64,000 nt of DNA from contig NC_069122.1 in NCBI RefSeq assembly GCF_026914265.1, positions 38,119,473 through 38,183,472 of the forward strand, in the 5' to 3' direction. The DNA is from Mya arenaria (taxonomy: Eukaryota > Mollusca > Bivalvia > Myida > Myidae). Under the pieces are notes generated by a model. The model saw nothing but the letters and a program-made list of their open reading frames with translations. It was not told the origin of the DNA and did not search any database. This document shows positions 1 to 11,823 of this stretch, in pieces; the first letter of the stretch is position 1; each line of letters begins with the position of its first letter. The position numbers and the translations under genes were made by a program.

Positions 1-2489
1 TGTTTCAGAAGTCAAAGGGAAACAAACCACATTTTTATAATATGACAGGATAATTTTGCTGAAGAATTTATCTGTCTTTGTATTAGATCAATCCAAGTTT
101 GTTATGCATTCTTTATGTGTGTTGGCGCTACTTGTGCGTCAAAATCTGGAGTTTCCGATTTTTATTCAGAAGCATTGTCGGAGGAAGACTAATAAGTGAA
201 ATGATACTTATAAAAAGGGATAGGGAAATGTGGAACAAAAAAAAGGTTTCTTTAAATTTTGGTATGTAGATATTTAATAGTAAATCAAAGTAGCAATATA
301 AATAAATATATATGACTCTTTCATAAATAGTACTGAATTTGAGTTTTTTTTTTCCTTTCTGGACTTTTTCACTTTGATAAACATACTGCCACATGAGGTG
401 CACATATAAATGCCTTGGTGTTTCATATGTTATTTAAGGGTCAATGCATGAATAATTTATGTTTGGATCAAAGTACTGAACGTGAACATAATTTTATTTA
501 TACTTGATTTTTTGTTGGTCCTAGTTAGGCTGCTGTGCACTCACTTCTCCCCCCAGCCCCATCCAGACCCATTTATTGCAAACATCAATGTTAACAGTTT
601 TAATAATATTATCCAAATCCTGTGAAGATCGCATTGTTAAAGTGAAAAAAAAACAACTCAGAATGACTCAAGTATGTACTATTTTGAACATGTTTAAACT
701 TCAGACTGAACGATTTTCTATGGTTTCTGCATATTAGAGGATATTGCCTTATTCAGTCACAGCTTAAGTGAAAAGAGTAACTGTAAGGTTTTTCGATTTT
801 AAGTGAAATTTGTCTTAATTTTCTTTCTCAGACTATGAATAAGTGAATGGATATTACAGCCATTACCTTATATGGATATTTATATTCCTTTTGTTTTAGA
901 ATATCATGAAACTTGAGGCATGAGATTTTGCGTATAACAATAAAATATACTGAAGATTGACATGCAAGCACTTGTGTTGTTGGTATTCTATACGTTGATT
1001 GCGGGTTTCTGTATATAATTATGTTTCGATTTAGGTACTAAAAGAAAGCATTGCATATTTTAACTATTCTCAGACAAGTAGATATGTAACAAAACAAATG
1101 TCATAGGCAAGTCCTTGTCGGATCCATTTTTATTATGGTTATTTCCTTTTTTGTTTAATATGATGACTACTGTTAGACGTCTACACTCCTTAACTTCGGT
1201 ATGATTTACATATTCTATATTGGTTTTAGTGTTGATAAGAGTTCCGATTCCTTTTTTATATGAACGGTTACCACTAAAGACGCATTTTAAAAATGATTGC
1301 TTTGAGCAGTAAACTTCTTGTAGTGATATAATGGCATAATTGTTAGTTATAATCCGTTCGAAAATTAGTTTCCCTTTTCCCGTGTGGCTTACCACTAACT
1401 TTTAATGATATTGTTTGTGTTTCTATAATCACACAGTTTTTAATCTTTCATTTGCTTAGGCAGACTGTGTGGGATTTTTATAGTTTCAAACAATAACTGC
1501 ATCATATGTTTGAAAGGGTCAGTCAAATGGCAATTTACTGGGATTTAAACTAGTTTGTGTGCATAACCTCACTCCTATCCAAACAATCCCGAATAAAGTA
1601 AAAACGTAAATGGTAAATCTTATCAAAGAACGCATTAACTTGAGGAATATTAATAAACTTATAAGTAAACCCCGAGTACTTCTATGATAAGGGTTCCCGA
1701 CTTTATCTGCAGACGAAGGAATGTAATTCAGAGTACCTAATGCAAAAGCCTTCCAAGGCGGTACCTAACCATCCTTGATAAACACACTTAGTTTTATGTA
1801 TACATGATATAATTATGTAGTGTTTAGAACTACAAATAAGTCAAGGCTGACTCCTAACAGTCGCAACAATAAACCATGAGGCTCAATCCCGCTGGGGATA
1901 CTTGCCGAGATACAATCTACGCAACGTGGCCGAGGGTTTGATAATATGTTATTGTTTATTATCCTTTAACTAAGCCTTTTTGTGTATTTGATTTCATTCA
2001 TGTATACGACGAACTACAGCTAAATAACATTTCCGCTTAAGTGCGTTTAGGAATTCGGTACTACAGTATCGTTAAGGCTTATCGCGTATTCGATATCGGT
2101 AGTTGAAAGCTCTTGCTCTAGCACTTCATTTCGCTATATAATTGCAATGTAATTTAAAAGTAATGAATTCGCTTCGATTGCTGGTGGACCCCAAATGTAG
2201 TTAGAATGGGTTAATTGATTATTTTATTGACTGTTGATACTGGTCAATAACAAATGGGTCCATTTGAAAAGATACTTGATAAAGAATTGCAAGCATTCTA
2301 CCAGAATCCCTGTGTTATATAATGTCAACTCAAGTAAGAGAAATGATTTAGTTAAACAACTATTGGTTTATTTTCATTTTCAGTATCAATTTATAGATTT
2401 ATATGTGTATTAAATGCATGGATTGTGTGTCATTGATATACCGTACTATTAAATATATCTATTAAATTTTAGTTAAATTTGACTTCAGT
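1..2489. other. Intergenic, A+T-rich
   Basis: Apart from the LINE fragment at 1060-1395, no gene or clear repeat is seen. Short open frames here have no recognisable motifs and sit in low-complexity A+T-rich sequence. Confidence 0.5.
1060..1395 (-). mobile_element. LINE endonuclease-domain relic
   Basis: A 111-codon open stretch on the minus strand resembles part of the APE-type endonuclease of non-LTR retrotransposons: it contains an IISLQEVYC-like segment (the glutamate of the QE motif) followed by a GIGTLIN-like segment, in the order and spacing usual for these enzymes. No reverse transcriptase is attached, so this is an isolated fragment of a LINE. It could belong to the same family as the LINE at 33185-41395, but the two do not overlap in content, so this cannot be tested here. 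The domain call rests on motif memory only. Confidence 0.5.
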
Positions 2490-3127
2490 TAAACTAATGC
2501 CTTTGACAAAGGACCAGTTTTGTATTGGTTTATTAAGTTCAGTTAAGTATAGGTCAACATTTCATATTTCCTTCTTCAGTGCAACAACTTAGAAACTAGT
2601 TTGAAAATATATTGTGAATATAGAGTAAATTCAGAAACAACGTTGTCTTGATATTTTTTTTCTTGCAAATTGACATGACACTTTCTTGGAATGTCCTGAA
2701 TATTTGGCACAATGTTTCGACTAGCGGCCATCCGTGAAGTTTCTATTCATATATTATAATGAATACCAGGGATAGTATTCAGTAGGCATATTGGGGTTAA
2801 CCTGAAGAAATGGAGTAAAATCTGGCTGCTTTGATTGGACTTTTAGATTAATTGGCCAATGAAAACATCATGATTTTGACGATTAATTTAAGTGAAGATG
2901 ATAACGCGCTTGTGTTCCTAAGTAAATTAGAGTAGTCGTTCTTTAGGTGATAGTAGGGTGTCGCATTATCGTTAAAAGCCTGTCAATCATAACAAGGAAG
3001 TAAAACAAGTTTTTGAACGTGTGTACATTGAGTTGTGGTTTGAAATAAATAAGGGCATTTTAAAGAAAACACTGTTGCTGACAATAAGTGCTAAAGTCAC
3101 ACAAACGAATCGTATAAAGAGTTAGGT
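2490..3127 (+). repeat. Duplicated upstream flank of the TLDc-GTPase genes
   Basis: The stretch before copy A1 is related to about 10510-11823 before copy B1. Both contain a TGACAAxGGACC-like segment, then a TTTGGCACAA segment with a diverged GGCCxTCC run, then the promoter block and the start codon. This shows that the tandem duplication unit reached well over 600 bp upstream of the coding start. The similarity was found by eye, so the exact limits are uncertain. Confidence 0.55.
2919..3009 (+). promoter_or_regulatory. Conserved promoter block of copy A1
   Basis: A block of about 90 bp contains AGTAAATTAGAGTAGTCGTT, CTTTNGGNGATA, and AACAAGGAAGTAAA in that order. It ends about 120 bp before the ATG. 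The same block stands before B1 (11641-11720), A2 (19318-19400) and copy 5 (twice, 62718-62800 and 62968-63045). The core AAGGAAGTAA fits an ETS/PU.1-type site. Conservation among copies is seen in the sequence. A promoter role and an ETS factor are inferences, and recent duplication alone could explain part of the similarity. Confidence 0.5.
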
Positions 3128-6100
3128 ATGTTTAAGAGTTTAACAGAAAAGGACTTTGATGTAGTAGAATCCTGGATCGGAACTTGGCCCAAAACATTCA
3201 ATCTGCTGTATGGCATAACACGGGATGGCTATGACGCGAGTGTTTTTCATCAGAAATGTGACAACCAAGGACCAACACTTACAGTCTTGTACAACAAGGA
3301 GGGCTCCGTGTATGGAGGTTACACGGGGATTAGCTGGGAAACAGCGACTGTCAACACTAACAAAAAAGATGATTCGGCATTTCTCTATCAGTTGTACTTT
3401 TCTGGCAAGAAGGCGACTAATCAAATGTTAGTAAAAAACGGTCACACAGCTATTAGTTCAGTATTTGGTTATGGACCGATATTTGGTGGCTATTCCAGCT
3501 GCGACCTGTTAACATTTAGTGGGGTCAAACAAAGGTCCTCCTCTGGAGAGTATAATCTGAATGGAATGACAGATCCACACTTCGGTAAAAACTACGATAT
3601 CCGGGGAACATTATTCAAGGATGTCAACAATGGACATCTTAATGTGATCGAGTTGGAAGTTTACGCCGTCAAAGGTATTAATTTTAGTTACTAGAATTTC
3701 ATTTGTGTTACTCATGTAGCATAAATAAAAAGGAGCGTTCATGTAATCTAAGTTTATGAAAAATGTATTATTTTTTATGATATATGTTCGTCTGATTACA
3801 ATAAATGTATGCATTATAGTCCTTGACTGTTGAGACCGATAATTGTATCAGTTAAATCAATATATTGAATCCTAACAGAGAAGGAAAGTATAACAATGAA
3901 TTGTATAACTTAAGGTCAGGAATATGCACGTATCTTTTATAATAATGTCTTTCTATCAGATGGCCAAAGAGAAAAGCCGGCTTTACCAACTCCATGGCGT
4001 AAAACTGCAACATGGGGAACAAAGGTAATTTAAGTATGGTGATGAACAAACAGTTAGCTTATTAAATAGCTTGTTCTAGTTGTAGTTGGTGTTGTTGCTG
4101 CTGCTATGTTGTCAAGGTGAAAACATGAACTAGTACATCAATTCGGACCCCACAGGATTTGTCAGGTTATTGATCGATAGTGAATTGACAAAACTTATTT
4201 ATGGAAACACATACCATTTATTGGGTTCTATGTTGATTCTTTCTTCACACGATATATCATCTTTAATGTAACTGTGTTTGATGTATACATATTGTATTGC
4301 ATATATAACAAAATATAATCTAAAACTAATATGATAATGTTGTTATCAGTTTTAGTCCAAGTTCAAATTGTAAGTTCGTGTTATCTACAGGTACATTTGA
4401 ATTGAGTTGGGATATGGCCATTTTAATATTTTATTCTACTTATTAAACCCTAGTATGCTGATTTTGTTAAAAATTTAAGGGCCTTCCACAGTTATAAAAT
4501 GGGTGGGGGAGGTCAATTGTTTCCCCAAATTCATGTTTTATTTAGTTTGAGGAACGATATGTTTTGGGTGTTAAACATACATTCATGCTGACATGTTGTG
4601 GGGTAGTAAGGAGTTGAACAAAGTTTACAAAAGAAGATTTCATCAGGCTTTGGATCAAAAATCATTAACATTCTTTCGGAAGTGTCTGTTGACTTTATTT
4701 CCTTGATTTTGTGTCAAAATTCCCCAGATTACCTTATCAATAATGTCTTCAGAGTTCTTGATGATATTTTAAATTATTATCGGTTATAAATGTCTAAACA
4801 CCTGTGATATAAGACTATTGATAAAATGTCAGATCCCAGTTTTTAATATCTAAGCTCTAAATTGATGTTTTATGCTAAATGAGTAACTAACGCTTAAGGA
4901 AAATGCATATTTCGGCAGTTTTCAAAACAACTGTGATCTGTTCTTTTGTGTGTTTTCCTATGTGAATGATTTGAAAATACTGATCCCAAAATCAGCTGAT
5001 TCCGAGAAAGATAAATAAAAACATGTCAAATTGGTCAATCTGTGAGAGTGCAGCTTTAAGAGCCTTTGAATGTTTGTTTACTGTTGTTTTTATCAAGTTG
5101 TTTAGAAAGCCGAGATAGGGATAGTATAAACAAATGTAGAATAGTTTGAAATAAGAGACCACTGGAATGTTTCATCTGTATTCCCATGCTTAGTCCTTAA
5201 TCAAACTTAGTCTAGTTTAAAGTATATTGCATTTAATTATGTAGATGATCGTGGTAACCAAACAGATACTTCCATTTGGCAGTTGCTGGAGAGCTTGAAA
5301 GACGAAGTTAAAGGAATCCAACCCCCTGAAGGACTTGATGTCCCGCATTTCAACATTCTTCTCATAGGGCCTTCAGACTCGGGTAAATCGAGCTTCTGCA
5401 ATTTGGTGTCGTCCGTGTTCCGGGGGAGAATTTCCCACCGAGCTAGAGTTGGTGGAAACTCGAAATCAAGTACAACCACAATGGTAAGACTCCTTGTATA
5501 AACAATTAAAGAGAGTAACATAGCAGACATTTTCTTCGATTTGCGCCATTAGGGACGCCATTTAGAGCATATTTCATCGAAAGGAACTTTAAAATGAAGG
5601 TATTTTAATACATTTAATGTTAAGGCTTTATAATACGAGGTGTCACATCAAATAAAACTTAATTACTTCAATTGTAAGCTATATGGTTTTCTTTTGCGAA
5701 TTGATAAATAATGCAATATGAACATCAATGTATTTGACGAAATGCACTTTACATCTTTCATGATAAAAATAATAATATGCATATCAAAGCAAAGGTATGT
5801 GTTATGTTTCCTTCCATTTAATACATGGTATACCTACATGCATCGGTTTTAACTGTGAAATGTTAAATTCACTTTATATCGAAAAAGAGAAAAATATCTT
5901 ACAGATGAATTGTCTCATATGCTTACGCGAACTGTTGATTGCATCGTATTGATATTGAACAGGGCATTTCTACCTTATGAGGCGATAGTAGATCACCGTT
6001 AAACTTTTAGCACTCACCAATCATTTAATATGTTTGCGTTTTCATCTGTTAAATATACAGTTACAATCTAGTTATTTTCTATAAATTAATTATTTGGTAA

Positions 6101-6801
6101 GTATTTAAAGAATAATCACTCAAAATTTGTTTTTGTTACACATGTGTATGTATTGATTATGAATGAGTGTCACTTTAAAAAATACCAAAACGATATTTAC
6201 AGAGTTAAATCTTGATATCTATCAGTCAAATTTAATTTGAAAAAGAAAATTTATATGAAAATTAAAACAAACATGACAAACTTAAAAGCCCCCAAACTGC
6301 CTGTCGTCGGTCTTCCTAACTGCCTGTCGTCGGTCTTCCTTCCAAAGCCCTCAAACTGCCTGCCTGCCTGCCTGCCGGTTAGAAGGTTAGAAGGTTAGAA
6401 TGTCGGTCGGAAGTATGTCGGTAGGTTGGTCGCTTTATCTGTCAGTCTGTTGATCACTCGGTCGTTCGGAGAAAATTAACAAAATTTATAAAATGTAAAC
6501 AAATCATGCATAATCTAAATTATCATGCACAAACTAATTTATCCATAGCTCCGACCTTTAAAATACACTTTCAGTTTACGCCATACACTTTTGGGGACAA
6601 AGTCAGCCTTCAGCTCTATGACACAAGAGGTCTAGCAGAGACGGATACCATGGATCTTATGCAATGCAACTACATACTCGAAGGTCACGTGCCGGACTTT
6701 AATGAGGTGTTCGAATCAATTGTACATATTTACAATATATAATTTTGTGTCTTTCAAAAGAATATAAATATATTACATTGTTATTATAATTATTATTATT
6801 A

Positions 6802-6871
<70 letters not shown>

Positions 6872-6923
6872 GACGATGATGATGATGATGATGATGATGA
6901 TGATAATGTTGATGATGATGATA

Positions 6924-6957
<34 letters not shown>

Positions 6958-8078
6958 GTATTTTTTCTTACTAGATGACATCAACGAGCCTGATATCAAA
7001 TGACGATGCGGATTTTCAGCATAGGCCAAAGTTGAGTCATAAAATGCACTGTGTTGTATTCGTCCAGGATGGTTCAACCGTTGACGACATTTCAAAGCCT
7101 ATGCTGCACAAACTGGAGTCGTATCAGAATCTGTTCAACAGAAAAGGTAAAGTCTTTAACACAGTAATTTAAAGCAGTAGCTTAAATTTTAACTTATATG
7201 TATATATAAGTAAACAGTTCTTCAAGGATGTTTAAATTTCTCTGTGCAGTTGTCCCATAACATTAGGGAAATGTATGCGTTTGGCGACATTTCAACGCCT
7301 ATGCTGCACAAACTGGAGTCGTATCAGAATCTGTTCAACAGAAAAGATAAAGTATCTAACACAGTAGCTCGAAGCAGTAGCTTAATTTTAAACTGTATAT
7401 AGTCCAACAGTTCTGCAAGGATGTTTAAATTTCTCTGTGCAGTTGTCCCATTACATCAGGGGAAATGTATGCGTTTGGCTACAATAGTTGACCTTGTGGA
7501 TTCATGATACCATTAGTGTCTTAAGCTTCAAGGCGATATCCCATCATTTATCTTATCGATCGAGTTTGTTTGTAGTTTTGTATGGTGAATTTCTAGTTCA
7601 CTGTCGTTTGGGTTGCCTTTCGCCTCTGAACAACGTTTATTATTAAAGTATGTATTACTAATGTCTCCATAGTTTGCTTTGTGTAATTTTATATCAAAAG
7701 AATAATATTACATATGGGCATTCCCTCAACCTTTCAGAGATACCACAAGCCGTTATAGTCACAAAGATTGACAAGCTCTGCGAAAAAACGGAAGAAAATG
7801 TCAACAATACTTTCATCAGTCAAACGGTCAAAGAGGCAGTCGAAAAAGTCTCAGAGCTTTTCAAATTTCCGCGGAACAATATTTGGCCAATTAAGAATTA
7901 TGAAGAAGAAGTGGAAAGCGATGAGAGCATCAACATCCTTGCTTTGCTCGCTGTCCGACAGATCCTGTTCTTTGCAGAGGATTATCTAGAAACCATGAAC
8001 GTGAAACAAAGTAGGAGAATTCAGAGAGGAAAGGCTAAGCAGGCTGAAAGTGAAGTGTTCGGGTCAGACACTGCTTAA
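3128..8078 (+). CDS. TLDc-GTPase protein, IFI44-like, copy A1 (intact)
   Basis: Six exons: 3128-3674, 3960-4024, 5283-5483, 6575-6706, 6975-7146 and 7738-8078, 1458 nt in all, giving 485 residues, close to vertebrate IFI44/IFI44L. All junctions use GT..AG and the phases match the other copies. Residues 1-183 form a TLDc domain. The GTPase half carries a P-loop (GPSDSGKSS, about 233-241), a G3-like DTRG (287-290) and a G4-like TKID (381-384). The C-terminus is basic. The start ATG opens the MFKSLTEKDFD segment, which all copies share. Vertebrate relatives are interferon-induced cytoplasmic proteins with antiviral or antiproliferative roles; a similar role in a mollusc is inferred. The intron 4 donor GTGTTC is weak. 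It is the only complete, uninterrupted copy in the window. Confidence 0.88.
4850..5060 (+). mobile_element. MITE relic in intron 2 of A1
   Basis: The right end, CTGTGAGAGTGCAGCTTTAA, is the same as the right terminus of the palindromic element at 25793-26153, and the GATGTTTTATGC segment plus a GTAACTAACG-like run match its centre. The left part has decayed beyond confident recognition. Confidence 0.55.
6300..6430. repeat. CTGC/GTCG-type short tandem repeats, intron 3 of A1
   Basis: CTGCCTGTCGTCGGTCTTCC occurs twice, then a CTGC run and a GGTTAGAA run. A related CCGT-rich tract occupies the same intron in copy A2 (about 31648-31720). Confidence 0.7.
6781..6957. repeat. TTA and GAT microsatellites, intron 4 of A1
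   Basis: About 29 TTA-type units are followed by a GAT run that ends some 15 bp before the exon 5 acceptor. Open frames over it encode only poly-serine or poly-aspartate and are not genes. Copy A2 carries a GAT run in the same intron (31985-32054). Confidence 0.95.
7282..7489 (+). pseudogene. Dead partial copy of A1 exon 5 in intron 5
   Basis: The sequence 7083-7281, which is the last ~60 bp of exon 5 plus the start of intron 5, is repeated directly at 7282-7489 at high similarity. The duplicate lacks an acceptor before its exon part, and its donor reads GATAAAG instead of GTAAAG, so it should be skipped. The unit is about 200 bp and looks recent. Confidence 0.8.
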
Positions 8079-8723
8079 AACTGATCATGATATGGTCGTG
8101 CAGAAATTTAACTTATGCAGAACGTCAATATCAACTACACATGGTATGTCCTCGGATAATTAGTAGCAAGATATCTTAAAGACATTGTGTTGAGAACGAT
8201 ATCGTCATTGTAAATGTGTATGATATGACTGAATAATGACTTATTATATATGCGTTTGACTATTCCTTCTAATTTAAGATTACCATTCATGTTGGTTGAT
8301 AAACTGTGTTCTTGAATAATTGTTTGTTAAAATGTGTCAATATCTTATTACTTACATACTTTGTAGACATATTGATACAATATTTGTTTCATAGTTTGCT
8401 CATTCCAAAACGTAAAAAGGAAAGGTGTGAAAGTAATTAAGACCTTAAGTTGCATTTGTCATTTGTGCAACACAAATTCATTTATTAAATCGTTTTGAAT
8501 TCATTTCAAAATTGAATTTTATTAACTAAGTTATATACAATTAGCTCAGAGAAGATTTGAGCGTAATATTATACAAACAAATTTAGAGCAAGCCCGAAAC
8601 GAGGTTTTTGGTATGAATAAATGGCGAAAAGTAACACGACCCATTCCTGGACAACACATTCACTTCACAAACACAACATATATACAGGAACTGTTATAAC
8701 CATACATTTTCGTTGATATGTTA

Positions 8724-8875
8724 CGAGGGGTGTCCGGGAAGATCGCGGAAATATACTATAAAATGCAAATATATTCTCCTGAAATTGCATGTATGATTAA
8801 CTGAGACATATTTGTATTTGAAATTTAAAACGAAAATGGATATTGCAATTCCGCGAACTTCCCGGACACCCCTCG
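8724..8875. mobile_element. ~150-bp MITE with GGGGTGTCCGGGAAG ends
   Basis: The left end CGAGGGGTGTCCGGGAAG and the right end CTTCCCGGACACCCCTCG are exact inverted repeats of 18 bp, and a following CGCGGAA / TTCCGCG pair extends them. It carries no coding capacity. The flanks are TTA on the left and TTT on the right, so the target duplication is unresolved and the superfamily (mariner or Harbinger type) is open. Confidence 0.8.
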
Positions 8876-10103
8876 TTTATACTAGCGAAAAGAGTAAATG
8901 TGCATAAAAGAATCTTGCTGGAAATGATCGATTATAATTTGTTGTTTGATTCTACATTTATGCTCGTGCCATACAAAGGAAATTGTTTTGCATTCATAGC
9001 ATGTGATTATTTTCAGAAATAAAATATCATTTAATGTTTCATTTTGCTCAGTTTGGTTGAAAAAAGTTTGTTTGTGTATGCACATTGACTTTATATAGCT
9101 AATATATAAAACCCTCAATCAGGATACAAAATTTTGGTTACCCATGTTTGCAAATCATTGCCAATACACACATGCCCTTTCTATTATATACATATATATA
9201 CATATATCATTACTCTGCATACAAATAAAGCTTAGTGAAACTGGAAAGCCAGAGTTTGGTATTGCCCTTGACGTGGCGTCAAAATGTTTTGCTTCACAAC
9301 TTGTCTTCCTGTTACAGTTAAAAGATGATAATGTTCCCTCCCTGTATCTCCTTGTATGTATGGGAATCACGCACGTGGTATTATAACTCACATTAACATT
9401 GACCTGATTGAAGGCCAATGACCAAAATAGGTCCTGTAATACTGAAGGTGGTAACCCCCATAATTTGCTAATAAATACATTTCGATGCATCAGTGGTATG
9501 ACATTGGTGTTTTGTATGTGGGGAGGTCTATATTGGTTTTTTTGCTCTATGTTTCGCGTTAAATGCCGGTTAAACGTTTACCTTGTACCTTTGAACAAGA
9601 TCATCGTATATTTGCTTGATCTGCAATATGAATTATGAAAATAACGTGGATATATTATCTCAAGTTGTTTGGCTTTGTTGTTCGGCATTTTTGAGTGTAG
9701 TGATGTTGACGATGACGATTCTCCCTCATGTTTTCGTATGCACCTGCGTCAATGATTTGTTTAACTTTCGAAGTGCTTGTTATGTATATTTAATGACTTG
9801 TGTGATCAGCAGTGTTAATACATGATTTATGTTTAAGATTTGTGGCGATTGTTTACTGCGGACAAAGCAGCTTTCGAGCATCAACATCAATGAATTAAAA
9901 AAATATGATATGCCTCATGATGCATTTTTCATATCTAATACTAAACGTTAACAATAGTCAGGGCTCCAATAAACAAAATACTGGTCAGTTCTCAACTTTA
10001 ATCTCAATCCATTTTACCACAGAACCGCATTGTATTATTTAAGAAATTATCAGAAAGCATTACCTGATAGATTCTGTTAATAAAATTATTTAGTTAATAT
10101 GTG

Positions 10104-10174
<71 letters not shown>
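10104..10174. repeat. AAT trinucleotide microsatellite
   Basis: About 23 uninterrupted ATA/AAT units. Confidence 0.97.
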
Positions 10175-11640
10175 TCTGGAGCATAAATTGTTTTGGGTCA
10201 AATCTAAAAAAAATTAATTATTGCCTAAGAGCGGTTTGTGCTTCAGAATATTTTCTGTAGAATATTGAGGAATTATGTTTATCATCAATGCACAAGAACA
10301 TGAGCTTGTAAAATAAGTGAAACATTATTCAGTAATTGTGCGTAATAAAAAGCTTTAATATTGGAAAATAAGTTGAACTTAAGATTGGGACAAGACCCGT
10401 ATGTTTGTGATATTACGGCCTGATCGATAATTATCATCATGCTAGTGCGATGTATCGATATATTATATATTGAAAACAAATATTTATTTCGGTGCAATTT
10501 TCTATTTTTAGCTATGTTTTTGACAATGGACCGTTTTTTCATCAATAGGTTCTGTCTAATTAAGTTCAATGAAGTATGACACAACCTTTTAGATTAAATT
10601 CTATTGCGATTAAACAATTTAAAACTCAGTTGGAAAAGAAGTTATGATATAACATTAACTGCAGACAAAACCGTATTGATAGTGTTTATAAGGTTTGATC
10701 CTAAACATACATATAAAATGTATTGGCTCGCCTTAAATATTTGGCACAAAATATTGCCTAGAGGCCTTCCATCGAACGTTGTTTTTGTTCAATAACAAGC
10801 CTTAAGAGGTCGTTGATTCGATTCCATCAGGGATAACCTCTTTTTATATCTCCAAAACAGGACACCAGTTATGCTTATTACGCTTAGTGGAGAGCTATCT
10901 TCAACATCGAGCAAAAACCAATCACTTTAAACTAGCCCTGAGAGATCGTTTATCTATTTTAATTTCTGTCTGCTAAGATTATATATAAAGCATTTATGAT
11001 TTAAAAAATAAGAAAATAAATATATATGCGTGAAATAAAATGTATGAAGGCATTATTCTAGGCCTACAATTCCGGTTCGAATAATGATTAATTATGACTA
11101 TGGTACATACAAAAGACAACATTATTTTTAGATGTATATAATCATGAATACCAGTAAGTGCAAATAGGTATATAAATCTATGTTCCAAACCATGTTTAAA
11201 ACTATTCAAAATATTTAAAAGTCGTTGAAACAAAACGGGTGTGAACATTTGTATATGTGATAGGCACAAAAATAACTACGGTAAATGTAAATGCCATTAA
11301 AAATATGTGTAAAAGTATGTAGTCTTAAATGAACAATACGGAGTGAATGGACTTTTAAGCAGCAGCAGCAATACACAAACTCATATAATACAGAAAAACA
11401 AAAATCTATCGGTCAATTTTATTTTGTTAACATAGTGTCGATACACAAAAGCGCTAAACAAATGTGGAAATTTGGGTTGTATGAATGATTTTAATCTCGC
11501 TCCTGTAACAAGAATAATTATAGACCGTTTCATCACCTAATGGTAATTTTCTAACCCAAAATATTGCCGGTGATTAAAATACTGCGTTGTAACGAATGAA
11601 ATGTGAATACCATATGACCTTCAATACTGCATTGTTATCT

Positions 11641-11720
11641 TAAGTAAATTAGAGTAGTCTTTCTTTGGGAGATAACATTGTGTCGTACAATCACTCATAA
11701 CAAGGAAGTAAATATTGCAT
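11641..11720 (+). promoter_or_regulatory. Conserved promoter block of B1
   Basis: AAGTAAATTAGAGTAGTCTT, then CTTTGGGAGATAA and AACAAGGAAGTAAAT, ending about 105 bp before the B1 start codon. It is nearly identical to the block before A1. Confidence 0.5.
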
Positions 11721-11823
11721 ATTGAAGTTTTAGAACTTAAACGCTTCGAGCATTTGAAAGATATTTAAAGTGTTTAATGAAATCTCTTGTTAAAGATACA
11801 TGAATTGAAGTTTTAATTCAAAT

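Larger units (their letters stand above)
8079..11640. other. Intergenic region between A1 and B1
   Basis: No gene is supported. About 8300-9130 is the A-type 3' flank, whose homologue is at about 41577-41830 after A2, with a shared GCTGGAAATGAT segment and an ATAGCATGTGAT-like segment. It also holds a small inverted-repeat element (8724-8875) and a trinucleotide run (10104-10174). From about 10510 it is the duplicated B1 upstream flank. Confidence 0.55.

Noticed and set aside
3140-3424. Minus-strand open frames over each TLDc exon (also 11836-12036, 53453-53653, 63157-63411)
   Set aside because: They are the complement of the conserved TLDc exons and recur only because the exons are conserved; they lack any motif of their own.
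6868-7095. Serine-rich and aspartate-rich open frames over GAT runs (also 31859-32171)
   Set aside because: They are trinucleotide microsatellites read as protein.
9155-9490. 111-codon minus-strand frame after A1
   Set aside because: No motif, lies in the duplicated A-type 3' flank region and adjoining A+T-rich sequence, and is not kept after A2.
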